Below are positions 8,355-16,362 of a DNA stretch of 37,821 nucleotides, piece by piece. The position numbers were made by a program, and so were the translations under genes. Each line of letters opens with the position of its first letter. The stretch's first letter is position 1. Source of the DNA: Desulfosporosinus sp. I2 (GTDB lineage: Bacteria; Bacillota; Desulfitobacteriia; Desulfitobacteriales; Desulfitobacteriaceae). The DNA lies in assembly GCF_000960765.1 (NCBI RefSeq), contig NZ_JYNH01000031.1, positions 1 through 37,821 on the forward strand, written 5' to 3'. The notes under the pieces are model-generated. The model was not told the origin of the DNA, did no database searches, and saw only the letters and a program-made list of their open reading frames with translations.

Positions 8355-9527
8355 TTAATAAGTGCCGTACTCCCTTGCAGCTTCGATCATAGCGATCACA
8401 TTTTCTTTCTTAGCGTCCCCCATGACAACTCCACCGGAATCCAAAATAAATCCTCCATCACCGGCCAATTCATCAAAGGTTCTCTTTACATGCTCTTTAA
8501 TCTTTTCAGGAGTGCCATAGGTTAACAGGGTTGTAGGCATACCACCCTGCAGACAGAATCGGCCTCCCAAAATTTCTTTCGCTTTTTTGGCATCCGTAGT
8601 ATCAATTTGGAAAATAATACTTTTATCCGGCAGTTCCGCAATCTTCTCCAGATACGGGGTCCAATCCCCTTCGGCATAAAATAACATTCTTTTTCCTTTA
8701 GCCCACAAGCCTTCAATCGTCGCCTTCAAGGATGGCCAATAGAAGGTATCCCATTGGTGAGGGTTAAGGAATGGATAAGCTCCGCGGTGGAGTGGAGCAA
8801 AACAAGGGAAACGTGTATCTGCTCCTGCACCTGCAACACCACAATTGACATTATGAGGAGTAATGGCATCGCAGGCAGCGAGGACTTTCTCAGGTCGACG
8901 GCGAAGATCCAAAAGAACCCCTTTCATTCCCCGTAAAGCATCCCCTAAAGTGTCAAACGGTGCTTTAGTAAACCCTGTCCCTTGTCCGACAATCCCATGA
9001 TCCACGGTCCATTTTCCCCAAGCTGCACCCATCATTCCACCTGAAATGGCAAAGGCAGCTGCCCCTTTGATTAAGGCTACAGTGGATCTGTAAGATCCGG
9101 GATTCTCTAATTCCTTGCTAATATTCGGCAAATAGTGATTAACAAGCCATTCTGTCGGGCTGGCAATAAACTCATCGTAATCGTCTGCTTTCATATATTC
9201 CTGTTCATTAAATTGGAAGGTAGAGTTTTCATCCACTCCAATGCCAGGGAACTTATATAACTTAGAACCCATCGCATCAAACATTGGCGGCCACCATAAT
9301 GAAGGACCACCCTTGAAAATATCAAAATCCAAGCCTGGCAACATCTCACTCACAATATTGTTGCTTTTATCGAGATCATAGTAAATCTCTTGGAGCGTGG
9401 TACCCGTATACTTGACAATCCATTCACCAATCCCAAAAGCAACGGGAACCATGTCTGGCTTTCCACAATCCATGGCAGTCGTGTAGCGCTCTAATCTCTT
9501 TTGATAAAGCATTTCCTTTTCGTTCAT
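8355..9527 (-). CDS. Methyltransferase I, uroporphyrinogen-decarboxylase superfamily
   Basis: 390-residue enzyme expected to take a methyl group from a substrate and place it on the corrinoid protein. The fold is the UROD/MtaA-type barrel: RYTTAMDCGKPDMVPVAFG near the N-terminus, and a C-terminal half with GKRMLFYAEGDWTPYL (279-293), QGGMPTTLLTYGTPEKIKEHVK (327-348) and FILDSGGVVMG (360-370). The His-X-Cys...Cys zinc site of MtaA/MtbA is not seen; the equivalent strand reads Tyr284-Ala-Glu286-Gly, so any metal site uses other ligands. This resembles OdmB/MtoB-type enzymes that demethylate methoxyaromatics, which is why an ether substrate is my first guess; a methylamine or other methyl donor cannot be excluded. 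ATG at 9525-9527 with AAGGGG upstream. It lies 68 bases after methyltransferase II. Confidence 0.88.
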   Translation of the reverse strand: MNEKEMLYQKRLERYTTAMDCGKPDMVPVAFGIGEWIVKYTGTTLQEIYYDLDKSNNIVSEMLPGLDFDIFKGGPSLWWPPMFDAMGSKLYKFPGIGVDENSTFQFNEQEYMKADDYDEFIASPTEWLVNHYLPNISKELENPGSYRSTVALIKGAAAFAISGGMMGAAWGKWTVDHGIVGQGTGFTKAPFDTLGDALRGMKGVLLDLRRRPEKVLAACDAITPHNVNCGVAGAGADTRFPCFAPLHRGAYPFLNPHQWDTFYWPSLKATIEGLWAKGKRMLFYAEGDWTPYLEKIAELPDKSIIFQIDTTDAKKAKEILGGRFCLQGGMPTTLLTYGTPEKIKEHVKRTFDELAGDGGFILDSGGVVMGDAKKENVIAMIEAAREYGTY

Positions 9528-9595
9528 CTTGATTTTCCCCTTCCTACTTTCAAATGATCAAGTTGACCTACTAGCTTACATCCAGACACAAAACC

Positions 9596-10393
9596 TTAGT
9601 CTTCAAGTAATTCACCACGGAAGGCCTTTAAAAATTTCTTACCAAAACGATCCTTACCTAGAAGAAAATCATTCGTAATGACTGAAGTCATAATTTTCCT
9701 ATCTAGAGGATCGAGAATGGCCGCATCCATGTCAAAGGCCATGCAAAGGGTTAAAAAATGTCGGTTAACAACTTTTCTCTTGGGCGTATTGAAGGAGATA
9801 TTACTCAAGCCAGAGACTGTCTTGACCTTTAATACTCGTTTAATATCCGTTAAACATTTAAAAAACATAGTGGCATTATTATGGCTTACAGCCTGGGGCA
9901 GTACGAGTGGATCGATATAAAGATTCGTTAAATCGTAATTATTCTTAGCTAATATCTCAACAAGACGTTCAGAGAGCACCATTCTCTCTTCAGAAGTTTT
10001 TGGAATTCCATTGTCATCTAAAGTCAAGCCGACTACAGGACACTGATATTGGAGAACGAGTGGAAGTACCTCATCTATACGATTTTTTTCCAAAGAAATA
10101 GAGTTAACTAAGACTTTACTTTTATCCCCATTGACAGTTTCCAAGCCTCTTCTGATCGCTGCAGCCGAAGTGCTGTCGATACATAAAGGTATATCCGTTA
10201 CCTCTTGAACTGTACGCACAAGCCACTCCATGTTGACGACTTCGTCCCCTTGTGCCGTGTTTAAATCTAAGTAGTCAGCACCAGCAGCTACTTGTCTAAG
10301 GGCTAAATCCTGAATAGCAACGGTATCTTTATCATTGATTAACTGCCGAACACTAGGAATCGAGCTATTTAACTTCTCACCAATAATCAACAT
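9596..10393 (-). CDS. Methyltransferase II: methylcorrinoid:tetrahydrofolate methyltransferase (pterin-binding family)
   Basis: 265-residue pterin-binding barrel (MeTr/OdmD type) that moves the methyl group from the corrinoid protein to tetrahydrofolate, feeding the Wood-Ljungdahl methyl branch. Visible family strands: MLIIGEKLNSS, AGADYLDLNTA (Asp and Asn for pterin), PLCIDST, LVNSISLE, VVGLTLDDNG, LYIDPLVLP and VSGLSNISFN. The start is the ATG at 10391-10393: the GGGAGG site 10 bases upstream overlaps the alternative TTG at 10409-10411, so the longer frame is unlikely. It is the second gene after the regulated promoter, behind the frameshifted DUF2284 gene. Length and motifs match stand-alone MeTr enzymes rather than the folate domain of MetH. 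Confidence 0.93.
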   Translation of the reverse strand: MLIIGEKLNSSIPSVRQLINDKDTVAIQDLALRQVAAGADYLDLNTAQGDEVVNMEWLVRTVQEVTDIPLCIDSTSAAAIRRGLETVNGDKSKVLVNSISLEKNRIDEVLPLVLQYQCPVVGLTLDDNGIPKTSEERMVLSERLVEILAKNNYDLTNLYIDPLVLPQAVSHNNATMFFKCLTDIKRVLKVKTVSGLSNISFNTPKRKVVNRHFLTLCMAFDMDAAILDPLDRKIMTSVITNDFLLGKDRFGKKFLKAFRGELLED

Positions 10394-10517
10394 CTCTGGC
10401 AACCCTCCCAAGTCGATTTCTCATCACGATAGACCAAATTTAATTCCAAGCATCAACCCCTTCTATTAACTACCAAAGGCGCGATAGGGCTTGGACTATT
10501 TAGTATTTACAGTAGCA

Positions 10518-11071
10518 TCACTCATCAACATTAAATAATATGAGTCCCACATATGAAACTGTATTCTTCCCGTTGTAATAGGGCATTCCACAAGTTTTTT
10601 CTAACGCCATAACATCGATTCCACATGCTTCCACTGAAAACAAAGCCTGGTCGGGGAATCTACACGGCTCACCCTCCAGAAAAGTACACTGAGCACAGAA
10701 CGTACAGGGACCAGCATTTAAGGGTAGGTTGTTGTTTAAATGGTGGTTTTTTTCAAAGCTGCCTAGAATTGATCTGAAAATGGCAGTATGACTAATAGCC
10801 GCGGACATCATCCCTTTCCAGTCAAAGGAACTTTTTAGCTCATGGACTGTCTGAAGAAGTAGGCCTTGTTTAAAGCTTAAAACTTTATTTTTCAGAACAG
10901 AGATTGAACCTACTGCGGGGGACACATCCAGTTCTTGTTGTATGATCCACAAGCATTCTTTTCACATAAAGCTCGAAACTCTTCATTAAACTTAATGTCT
11001 GCAACATCCACTAGGGAAGCATGGGTAGCCTTCAATTCTAAGGCATTCAGGATCAGGTTGTTAATATCCAC
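10518..11071 (-). pseudogene. DUF2284 metal-binding protein, interrupted by a frameshift
   Basis: Two overlapping frames together give one DUF2284 protein of about 185 residues. The first (start GTG at 11069-11071, GAGGGAG eight bases upstream) runs to ...NKNWMCPPQ and stops at 10910. The second carries on with PAVGSISVLKNKV and ends at 10518. Family members read through as CPPAVGS, so one base is missing in or near the run of five C's just before the stop (about 10921-10925). Cysteines in both parts (LCEKNACGSYNKNWMCPP; GPCTFCAQC, GEPCRFPDQ, EACGID) look like cluster ligands. It is the first gene behind the regulated promoter. It may be a true mutation, a sequencing error in a homopolymer, or a programmed -1 shift; I cannot tell. 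DUF2284 proteins often accompany corrinoid methyltransferases, role unknown. Confidence 0.8.
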
Positions 11072-11104
11072 TTTATGACTCCCTCGTTCCTTGAAAAGCC
11101 TTCC

Positions 11105-11132
11105 AATATAATACATACATATGTCTATACAA
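11105..11132 (-). promoter_or_regulatory. Promoter of the methyltransferase operon
   Basis: On the minus strand a -35 box TTGTAT (11127-11132) is 16 bases from a -10 box TATATT (11105-11110). The -35 box overlaps the operator at 11122-11131, so a bound repressor would block it. The first start codon (GTG) is about 30 bases further on. Confidence 0.6.
11122..11131 (+). promoter_or_regulatory. GntR-type operator site 1 (TGTCTATACA)
   Basis: Contains GTCTATAC, an exact fit to GT-N-TA-N-AC, the known consensus of HutC-subfamily GntR regulators. The same 10-mer occurs at 11170-11179 (inverted) and at 12706-12715. It overlaps the -35 box of the methyltransferase operon. Confidence 0.75.
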
Positions 11133-11169
11133 ATTTTAAGACAAAAAAATTATTTCAGACTTGTATGAA

Positions 11170-11179
11170 TGTATAGACA
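11170..11179 (-). promoter_or_regulatory. GntR-type operator site 2 (TGTCTATACA on the minus strand)
   Basis: Same decamer as sites 1 and 3, read on the minus strand. The four bases after it (TTCA) also match site 3, extending identity to 14 bases. It is centred 48 bases from site 1, upstream of the promoter, which would suit a repression loop or cooperative binding. A half-site-like TTGTCTAAAT follows at about 11186, and a further inverted repeat, CTGTATT/AATACAG, lies at 11206-11227. Confidence 0.7.
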
Positions 11180-11243
11180 TCTCATTTGTCTAAATAGTAT
11201 CATAACTGTATTATACCGTCAATACAGAATTGTTAAATTATTT

Positions 11244-11273
11244 AGTTCAGTCTCAAGACTTTGAGACTGAACT
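11244..11273 (-). terminator. Perfect hairpin overlapping the stop codon of corrinoid protein 2
   Basis: A perfect 13-bp stem (AGTTCAGTCTCAA at 11244-11256, TTGAGACTGAACT at 11261-11273) with a four-base loop spans the last codons and the TGA stop of the corrinoid gene. On the minus strand only an AT-rich stretch, not a T run, follows, so it may be a weak terminator or an mRNA-stabilising end. It separates the regulator transcript from the methyltransferase operon. Confidence 0.55.
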
Positions 11274-11903
11274 TTCTTCTAATAATAGGATTTCCCGATA
11301 GATTTTTAGAGCTTCCGTTACGTCGTTTGCATAAAAATCAGCGCCTGTAAATTCTTTGACTTGTTGATTCACAGGGTACCCACCCACAACAACTTTAACT
11401 TTGTCCCTCAGACCAGCATCCCCTAAAAGATCGATGACTCTCTTAATAGAACCAATGCAAAAGGATAGCAAAACACTAATACCTAGAACCGATGCTTTTG
11501 TTTCATTAAGAGCTTGAATAAACTTTTCAGGCGTCACATCGACTCCTAAGTCATGAACTTGATAACCTGCGGAACGCAAGAGGTAGATGATGATATTTTT
11601 ACCGAGATCGTGAATGTCCCCTTCGATGGTTCCCATTACAATAGATAAGCCTGTTTGAGAAGTATTTAAAGGAATATGCGGCTCTAAAATCCGCATAACT
11701 TCTTTGAGAATTTCCTCTGACATAATGAGATCAGAAAGATAATAATGACTATCACTATATTTTTCCCCAACGATTTCTACTCCCCGACGGCAACTCTCAA
11801 TGATTTCCATAGAAGTGTAACCCGCTTGGATTCTTTCCTCTACTATCCTAAGGGTTTTTTCTTCATCAAGGTCCGCCATAGCTATTTGTAGTTCGTCTTC
11901 CAA
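11253..11903 (-). CDS. Corrinoid protein 2 (B12-binding), cotranscribed with the GntR regulator
   Basis: Second methyl-carrier-type protein: helical cap then B12-binding domain with GTIEGDIHDLGKN (Asp, His and Gly of the DxHxxG cobalt-ligand motif), LGVDVTPEKF, ISVLLSFC and VVGGYPV. The start is unsure: TTG at 11901-11903 has GGGGGT seven to eight bases upstream and is preferred (216 residues); a TTG five codons earlier (11918) has no visible site. It begins within about 20 bases of the regulator stop, so the two form one transcript. No methyltransferase belongs to this transcript. It could serve methyltransferase I as an alternative carrier, or inform regulation; both are inference. It differs clearly from corrinoid protein 1 outside the B12 motifs, so it is not a recent duplicate. 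Confidence 0.93.
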   Translation of the reverse strand: MEDELQIAMADLDEEKTLRIVEERIQAGYTSMEIIESCRRGVEIVGEKYSDSHYYLSDLIMSEEILKEVMRILEPHIPLNTSQTGLSIVMGTIEGDIHDLGKNIIIYLLRSAGYQVHDLGVDVTPEKFIQALNETKASVLGISVLLSFCIGSIKRVIDLLGDAGLRDKVKVVVGGYPVNQQVKEFTGADFYANDVTEALKIYREILLLEESSVSKS

Positions 11904-11923
11904 ATTAAGAACCCCCAATTAGC

Positions 11924-12688
11924 TTAATCTTTTTTATACCATCCATCATAGCTCGTCAATTTATATCGGTCTCCCCGGTAAACAGATTTACTCCAACCCA
12001 CTGTCTTAAGATCCTGGTCATAGATCGTCTGCTCAATTAGAAACACAGGTGAATTGGGTGCTATCCCGAGAATAACTGCTTCTTCCTCGGTACAGGCCGC
12101 AACTTGAAGAACCTTTTTTGAGCTCATAGGCATATATTCCGTATGGGCAACAATCAAACTTGGCAAACTTGGATCTTTTAGTTCTGATTCTAGGATCGGC
12201 TTACTCTTACTATAGATAGTATATTTTACTTCATAAGAAAGCCGCTCATCCTCAGCGGAAAGTACCGTTCGAAAATATAAGAATCGCTTGTGTTCTTCAT
12301 CCACTTGAAACTTTGCCTTAAGTTCGGTATTGGCCCTGATAATTTTGGCTTCTAAGAGAGTGGTTTTATAATTTAAACCTCTCTTTTTGATTTCTTCATT
12401 GAAATCATTCAGTTCAAAAATTATATTATCTAATTTTGGTGTCGCAACAAAAGTTCCTCTGCCTTGCTGAGCATAAACCATACCTGCCGCCACCAATTCA
12501 GAGATGGCTCTTCGGACCGTCATTCGGCTAATTTCAAAGCGTGAAGAGATTTCATGCTCAGTTGGTAGAGACTCCCCTGGCTTGAGGTCACCTCTTCGTA
12601 TTTGTTCTTCAATTAACTTAAATAGTTGATAGTAGATTGGAATCACTGAACTCTTGTCGATCACTTCTTTATGAATCACCAAAAACAC
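11924..12688 (-). CDS. GntR-family regulator, HutC subfamily (UTRA ligand domain)
   Basis: Transcription factor with an N-terminal winged helix-turn-helix (PIYYQLFKLIEEQIRRGDL, then LPTEHEISSRFEISRMTVRRAISELVAAG, QQGRGTFVATPK) and a C-terminal UTRA domain (about residues 95-250) that binds a small effector. The outer frame gives 254 residues. The start is not settled: GTG at 12688, at 12679 (AGGTG six bases upstream) or at 12664; the last gives IDKSSVIPIYYQ right after Met, the usual GntR N-terminus, and the -10 box at 12698-12703 leaves little leader for the longest form. Sites matching its subfamily's operator lie at its own promoter and at the methyltransferase operon, so it likely represses both until the substrate appears. 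Followed directly by corrinoid protein 2. Confidence 0.92.
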   Translation of the reverse strand: MFLVIHKEVIDKSSVIPIYYQLFKLIEEQIRRGDLKPGESLPTEHEISSRFEISRMTVRRAISELVAAGMVYAQQGRGTFVATPKLDNIIFELNDFNEEIKKRGLNYKTTLLEAKIIRANTELKAKFQVDEEHKRFLYFRTVLSAEDERLSYEVKYTIYSKSKPILESELKDPSLPSLIVAHTEYMPMSSKKVLQVAACTEEEAVILGIAPNSPVFLIEQTIYDQDLKTVGWSKSVYRGDRYKLTSYDGWYKKD

Positions 12689-12697
12689 CTATTCCTA

Positions 12698-12715
12698 ATT
12701 ATAATTGTCTATACA
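12698..12715 (-). promoter_or_regulatory. -10 box and GntR operator site 3 at the regulator's own promoter
   Basis: A perfect minus-strand TATAAT (12698-12703) is followed upstream by TGTCTATACA (12706-12715 on the plus strand), which would fall in the spacer between -10 and -35. Such a position fits autorepression. No good -35 hexamer is visible at the right distance. Confidence 0.65.
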
Positions 12716-12796
12716 TTCAAACTTTGGCTAATCTTAGCATGCTCGTCTATTAAGTGTCAATAAACAATATTCTTGAATCGTCATGCGTGGCGCACT

Positions 12797-12826
12797 ACAA
12801 AAAACCCCCACGTCGAAGTGGGGGTT
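12797..12826 (-). terminator. Rho-independent terminator of asnS
   Basis: A perfect 9-bp stem, AACCCCCAC (12803-12811) with GTGGGGGTT (12818-12826), and a six-base loop; on the minus strand the stem runs into a T tract (plus-strand A run 12799-12804). It lies 21 bases after the asnS stop. Confidence 0.92.
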
Positions 12827-12846
12827 CAGAAAATTGGCTAAGCCTA

Positions 12847-14238
12847 TTAAAACTCACAGGAATTTGCCGTCCTCGGGAACGAGATGACATCGCGGATATT
12901 GGACATTCCCGTCAAATACATGATGACTCGTTCAAAACCTAGGCCATAGCCCGCATGTTTCACACCGCCATACCGCCGCAGGTCCAGATACCACCCGTAA
13001 TCCTCAGCGTTCAGTCCTGATTCTTGCATACGATTTTGTAAGACTTCTAAGCGTTCTTCCCGTTGACTTCCGCCAATGATCTCGCCAACTCCGGGAACGA
13101 GTAGATCCATAGCCGCCACGGTTTTGTTATCCTCATTTAAGCGCATATAAAACGCCTTAATTCCCTTCGGATAATCCGACACAAAGACAGGCTTCTTAAA
13201 GATCTTTTCTGTCAAATAGCGTTCATGCTCAGTTTGAAGATCGATACCCCAATGAACAGGATACTCAAAGTCGACATCTTCCTTCTCAAGCAATTCTACA
13301 GCCTCGGTGTACGTAATATTAGCAAATTCGGAGCTTAAAATATTTCCTAAGCGATCAAACAAAGTCTTATCGACAAAGTTATTAAAGAATGCCATTTCCT
13401 CTGGTGCATTATCTAGAGCATACTGGATAATAAATTTCATCATCTCTTCCGCCAAATTCATATTATCGGAAAGATCTGCAAAGGCAATCTCGGGTTCAAT
13501 CATCCAAAATTCCGCAGCATGTCTGGCTGTATTCGAGTTCTCCGCACGAAACGTGGGGCCAAACGTATAGACATTGCGAAAAGCCATGCAATACGTTTCC
13601 ACATTGAGCTGACCACTCACCGTCAGGCTGGCAACACGTCCAAAGAAGTCTTTAGAAAAATCAACATTGCCCGCTTCATCTTTTGGAGGTTGAGCCATAT
13701 CAAGGGCTGTCACCCGAAACATCTCTCCAGCACCCTCAGCATCACTGCCGGTAATAATCGGGGTATGGACATAGACAAAACCCTTTTCCTGAAAGAACTT
13801 ATGTATCGCATAGGCAACCACAGATCTCACACGAAAGACCGCTGCGAACGTATTCGTTCTAGGGCGCAAATGGGCAATCGTCCGTAAATATTCAAACGTA
13901 TGTCGTTTTTTCTGAAGAGGATAATCCGCGGCAGACAAGGCCAGAATTTCAATGACCTCCGCTTTTAATTCAAACGGTTGCTTCGCTCCCGGGGAAGAGA
14001 CAAGAGTTCCTTGGATACGAATTGCAGAACTAATCGTCAGCTTCCCAATCTCCACAAAGTTGGCAAGACTTTCTTCAAACACTATCTGAATGTTTTCAAA
14101 AAAACTTCCATCATTGATTTCAATAAAGCCAAATGCTTTTGACGTGCGTACTGTGCGTACCCACCCAGATAGTTCTACTTTCTGATTGAGAAACCGATCC
14201 GTCTCTCTGTAAATTTCCTTTACGGTTAGCAATTGCAT
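12847..14238 (-). CDS. asnS: Asparaginyl-tRNA synthetase
   Basis: Class IIb aminoacyl-tRNA synthetase that charges tRNA-Asn. The 463 residues match the bacterial length. An N-terminal OB fold binds the anticodon ([25 protein letters not shown], about residues 18-44). The catalytic core shows motif 1 near [16 protein letters not shown], motif 2 [21 protein letters not shown], and motif 3 [15 protein letters not shown] followed by [10 protein letters not shown]. The motif 2 and C-terminal text is of the AsnRS, not AspRS, type. ATG at 14236-14238 with GAGGAGGTAACT before it. It has its own promoter (14316-14344) and terminator. No T-box leader is present: the leader is only about 70 bases and contains just an AT-rich hairpin. 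Confidence 0.98.
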   Translation of the reverse strand: MQLLTVKEIYRETDRFLNQKVELSGWVRTVRTSKAFGFIEINDGSFFENIQIVFEESLANFVEIGKLTISSAIRIQGTLVSSPGAKQPFELKAEVIEILALSAADYPLQKKRHTFEYLRTIAHLRPRTNTFAAVFRVRSVVAYAIHKFFQEKGFVYVHTPIITGSDAEGAGEMFRVTALDMAQPPKDEAGNVDFSKDFFGRVASLTVSGQLNVETYCMAFRNVYTFGPTFRAENSNTARHAAEFWMIEPEIAFADLSDNMNLAEEMMKFIIQYALDNAPEEMAFFNNFVDKTLFDRLGNILSSEFANITYTEAVELLEKEDVDFEYPVHWGIDLQTEHERYLTEKIFKKPVFVSDYPKGIKAFYMRLNEDNKTVAAMDLLVPGVGEIIGGSQREERLEVLQNRMQESGLNAEDYGWYLDLRRYGGVKHAGYGLGFERVIMYLTGMSNIRDVISFPRTANSCEF

Positions 14239-14270
14239 AGTTACCTCCTCAGACTATCCCTTGAGAGTAT

Positions 14271-14301
14271 GAATTTTATATTTACCGAGAGCAAATATAA
14301 A
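14271..14301 (-). other. AT-rich hairpin in the asnS leader
   Basis: A perfect 11-bp inverted repeat, ATTTTATATTT and AAATATAAAAT, with a nine-base loop (GCTCTCGGT on the minus strand) lies between the promoter and the ribosome site of asnS. There is no T run after it. It may be a weak terminator for the upstream chemoreceptor gene or a leader structure. Confidence 0.45.
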
Positions 14302-14315
14302 ATTGGACCCCTATA

Positions 14316-14344
14316 ATTATACCTGATTAGAATGCTAACTTCAA
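14316..14344 (-). promoter_or_regulatory. Promoter of asnS
   Basis: Minus-strand TATAAT (14316-14321) with a 17-base spacer from TTGAAG (14339-14344). The -35 box overlaps the stop codon of the chemoreceptor gene. Confidence 0.6.
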
Positions 14345-16362
14345 ATTACAAACCGCTGACTCTGGGCCTTCAGTTCTTCCATCAAGACTATTAACTGTTT
14401 TGCACTATCACGAATTGTGCTGATTGTCGCACTCATTTCTTGCGTCGAGGCGGCCATTTCCTCTGCCGCTGCTGCATCTTCTTGACACATTGCCGCAACC
14501 TCATAGACTGATTTAGAGACTACCTGTTCCATCTGAACGACTCGTCGAACCTCTTCCTCCATGACCCCCAGCAGGTGAGCTACCGTTTGAGTTCCCCCTG
14601 AAATCTCGGTAAATTGTCCCAAGGCCCGCTCCCCGATTCCTGATTGCTCTTCGATGAGGTTGACTGCTTCTTCTGTAGTTTTAGCTGAAGCTTCAACATT
14701 CAGAGTCACTTCATCAATCAACTTGGCGATCCGGGAGGCACTTTGCCTTGATCCTTCGGCCAGTTTGCGGACTTCTTCAGCTACAACCGCAAATCCACGT
14801 CCCGCATCCCCAGCGCGAGCTGCTTCAATCGCCGCATTAAGCGCAAGAAGATTCGTCTGGTCGGAAATCTCGGTAATAATTTGGGTAATTCCACGAATTT
14901 CTCTTGTCTGCTCTCTGAGAATATGACTTCCCGTCTGAATTTCTTCCACTTTGGCCGTGAAGATTTGCATCTTTGCTGCCAAATCCTTGAGTATTTCTTC
15001 GCCACGCAGTGTTTGGGCCGTTACGTCAGAGGTACTACTAGCGACGCGCTCCATGTGTCCAGCTAAAATTTGGACGCTCTGATTGATACCTTTACTTTGG
15101 TCACCGATCTCACTCGTACTCTCCGCAATTTTTTGAGAACTACTCGCTACCTGACTGACACTTGCAGCCACCTGATCGGCACCTTGCGAGGTTTGATCGG
15201 TTGCCGCTGAAATTTCCCTCGTCGACTCCTCTACATGCCCTACCGCTTGATTAATCGAGAAACATATTTCCTTTGTATTATCAAGCATCTTTTTCATGGC
15301 CTTGGCAAGGGTCGCTAACTCTCCATACGTATTCGTTTTAATAGCTATGTTCAAATTACCTGTGGCCAGAACCTCCGCATCTTCCGCTAACTGAATCAAC
15401 GGTCTGGTAAAGGCTAAAGAGACAAAATATCCTGAAACCACACCAAGAACAAGCACCAGTAACCCCACCATGAAAATCCATCGTTTTAAGGAGTTTAACT
15501 CTTGTACAACCCCTTCTCGCGAGAGCACGGTCTTTATGTAGCCTTTTACTTCACCTTGATAGTTTTTAAAAGGAATGAGCAAAACATTAGACTGACCATC
15601 CCCACTTATTGTAAATTGAGCTTGTCCATCAACGAGTCCTGTTACCAATCCTTCCGAAACTGGAAAATTATCTTGTCCAGTACCAGCCATTAACCCTTTA
15701 TTCTCCTTCACATTTTTAACCATGGAAGTAGATGGATCGAGAAGATAGATAAAATAGGCTCCTGGGTTCTTCTTCTGTAAAGCACTTAAAAAATCTTCAC
15801 CGAAATCCATTCCATATTCTACAGTACCTACCCACTGATCTTGATACTTGACCGGCACCACCACTCGAAACCCATATCCTTCGACCCCCTCTTCCAGCCC
15901 TTCCACAATCTTATGTTCTTTATTGGCGGCCACTACAGTAGGTCGGATTTTCGAAAGATCATCCCCAAATTTGTTAGGTGAATGCGCCCGATAGAACGAA
16001 GTAGCCGGTGCAAGGTGAAACTGAAGTTGGCTAAAGCCTTCTTTCTTGATCTCGTCAAAAACGGGCTGAACCTGACGGGCAAGGGAAGCCCGATCTCGTT
16101 CTGCAAAAGCCTTTGCCACGTCCGGATTCATGCTTATTGATAGCACTGAAGACCTCGCATGATCTAGTCGATTAACAAATTCATCCTGTGTTCCCTGAAC
16201 CGCAAGCTTTTCCGTTTGAAGCTCACTTGTTTTGAGCAGTTTTTCGGCATTCCAAAGGCTTGCTACTGATAACGCTGCCACCACCACAATAACCACTAAA
16301 CCAGCTAAAAGGGTAATTCGAGTTCTAATTGACATGGAATGTTTAATCTGCTGCTTAGACAT
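14341..16362 (-). CDS. Methyl-accepting chemotaxis protein with a double-Cache sensor
   Basis: 673-residue membrane chemoreceptor. A first transmembrane helix lies at about 14-37, an extracytoplasmic sensor of the dCache_3-like type at 38-290 ([39 protein letters not shown] are typical), a second helix at about 291-317, HAMP to about 370, and the signalling domain to the end. The kinase-control tip is present ([26 protein letters not shown] region, about residues 510-535). There is no C-terminal CheR-binding pentapeptide. It likely senses a small organic ligand and biases swimming; ligand unknown. ATG at 16360-16362 with GGAGGAG upstream. It stands alone; no che genes are nearby. The 414-base upstream gap holds a dispersed repeat. 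Confidence 0.96.
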   Translation of the reverse strand: MSKQQIKHSMSIRTRITLLAGLVVIVVVAALSVASLWNAEKLLKTSELQTEKLAVQGTQDEFVNRLDHARSSVLSISMNPDVAKAFAERDRASLARQVQPVFDEIKKEGFSQLQFHLAPATSFYRAHSPNKFGDDLSKIRPTVVAANKEHKIVEGLEEGVEGYGFRVVVPVKYQDQWVGTVEYGMDFGEDFLSALQKKNPGAYFIYLLDPSTSMVKNVKENKGLMAGTGQDNFPVSEGLVTGLVDGQAQFTISGDGQSNVLLIPFKNYQGEVKGYIKTVLSREGVVQELNSLKRWIFMVGLLVLVLGVVSGYFVSLAFTRPLIQLAEDAEVLATGNLNIAIKTNTYGELATLAKAMKKMLDNTKEICFSINQAVGHVEESTREISAATDQTSQGADQVAASVSQVASSSQKIAESTSEIGDQSKGINQSVQILAGHMERVASSTSDVTAQTLRGEEILKDLAAKMQIFTAKVEEIQTGSHILREQTREIRGITQIITEISDQTNLLALNAAIEAARAGDAGRGFAVVAEEVRKLAEGSRQSASRIAKLIDEVTLNVEASAKTTEEAVNLIEEQSGIGERALGQFTEISGGTQTVAHLLGVMEEEVRRVVQMEQVVSKSVYEVAAMCQEDAAAAEEMAASTQEMSATISTIRDSAKQLIVLMEELKAQSQRFVI

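Noticed and set aside
11924-12688. Reading the GntR gene as part of asnS regulation
   Set aside because: asnS has its own promoter and a strong terminator between the two genes, and no operator lies near the asnS promoter.
14239-14340. Possible T-box riboswitch before asnS
   Set aside because: The leader is only about 70 bases and has no T-box sequence, specifier loop or antiterminator; a promoter and one AT-rich hairpin explain it.
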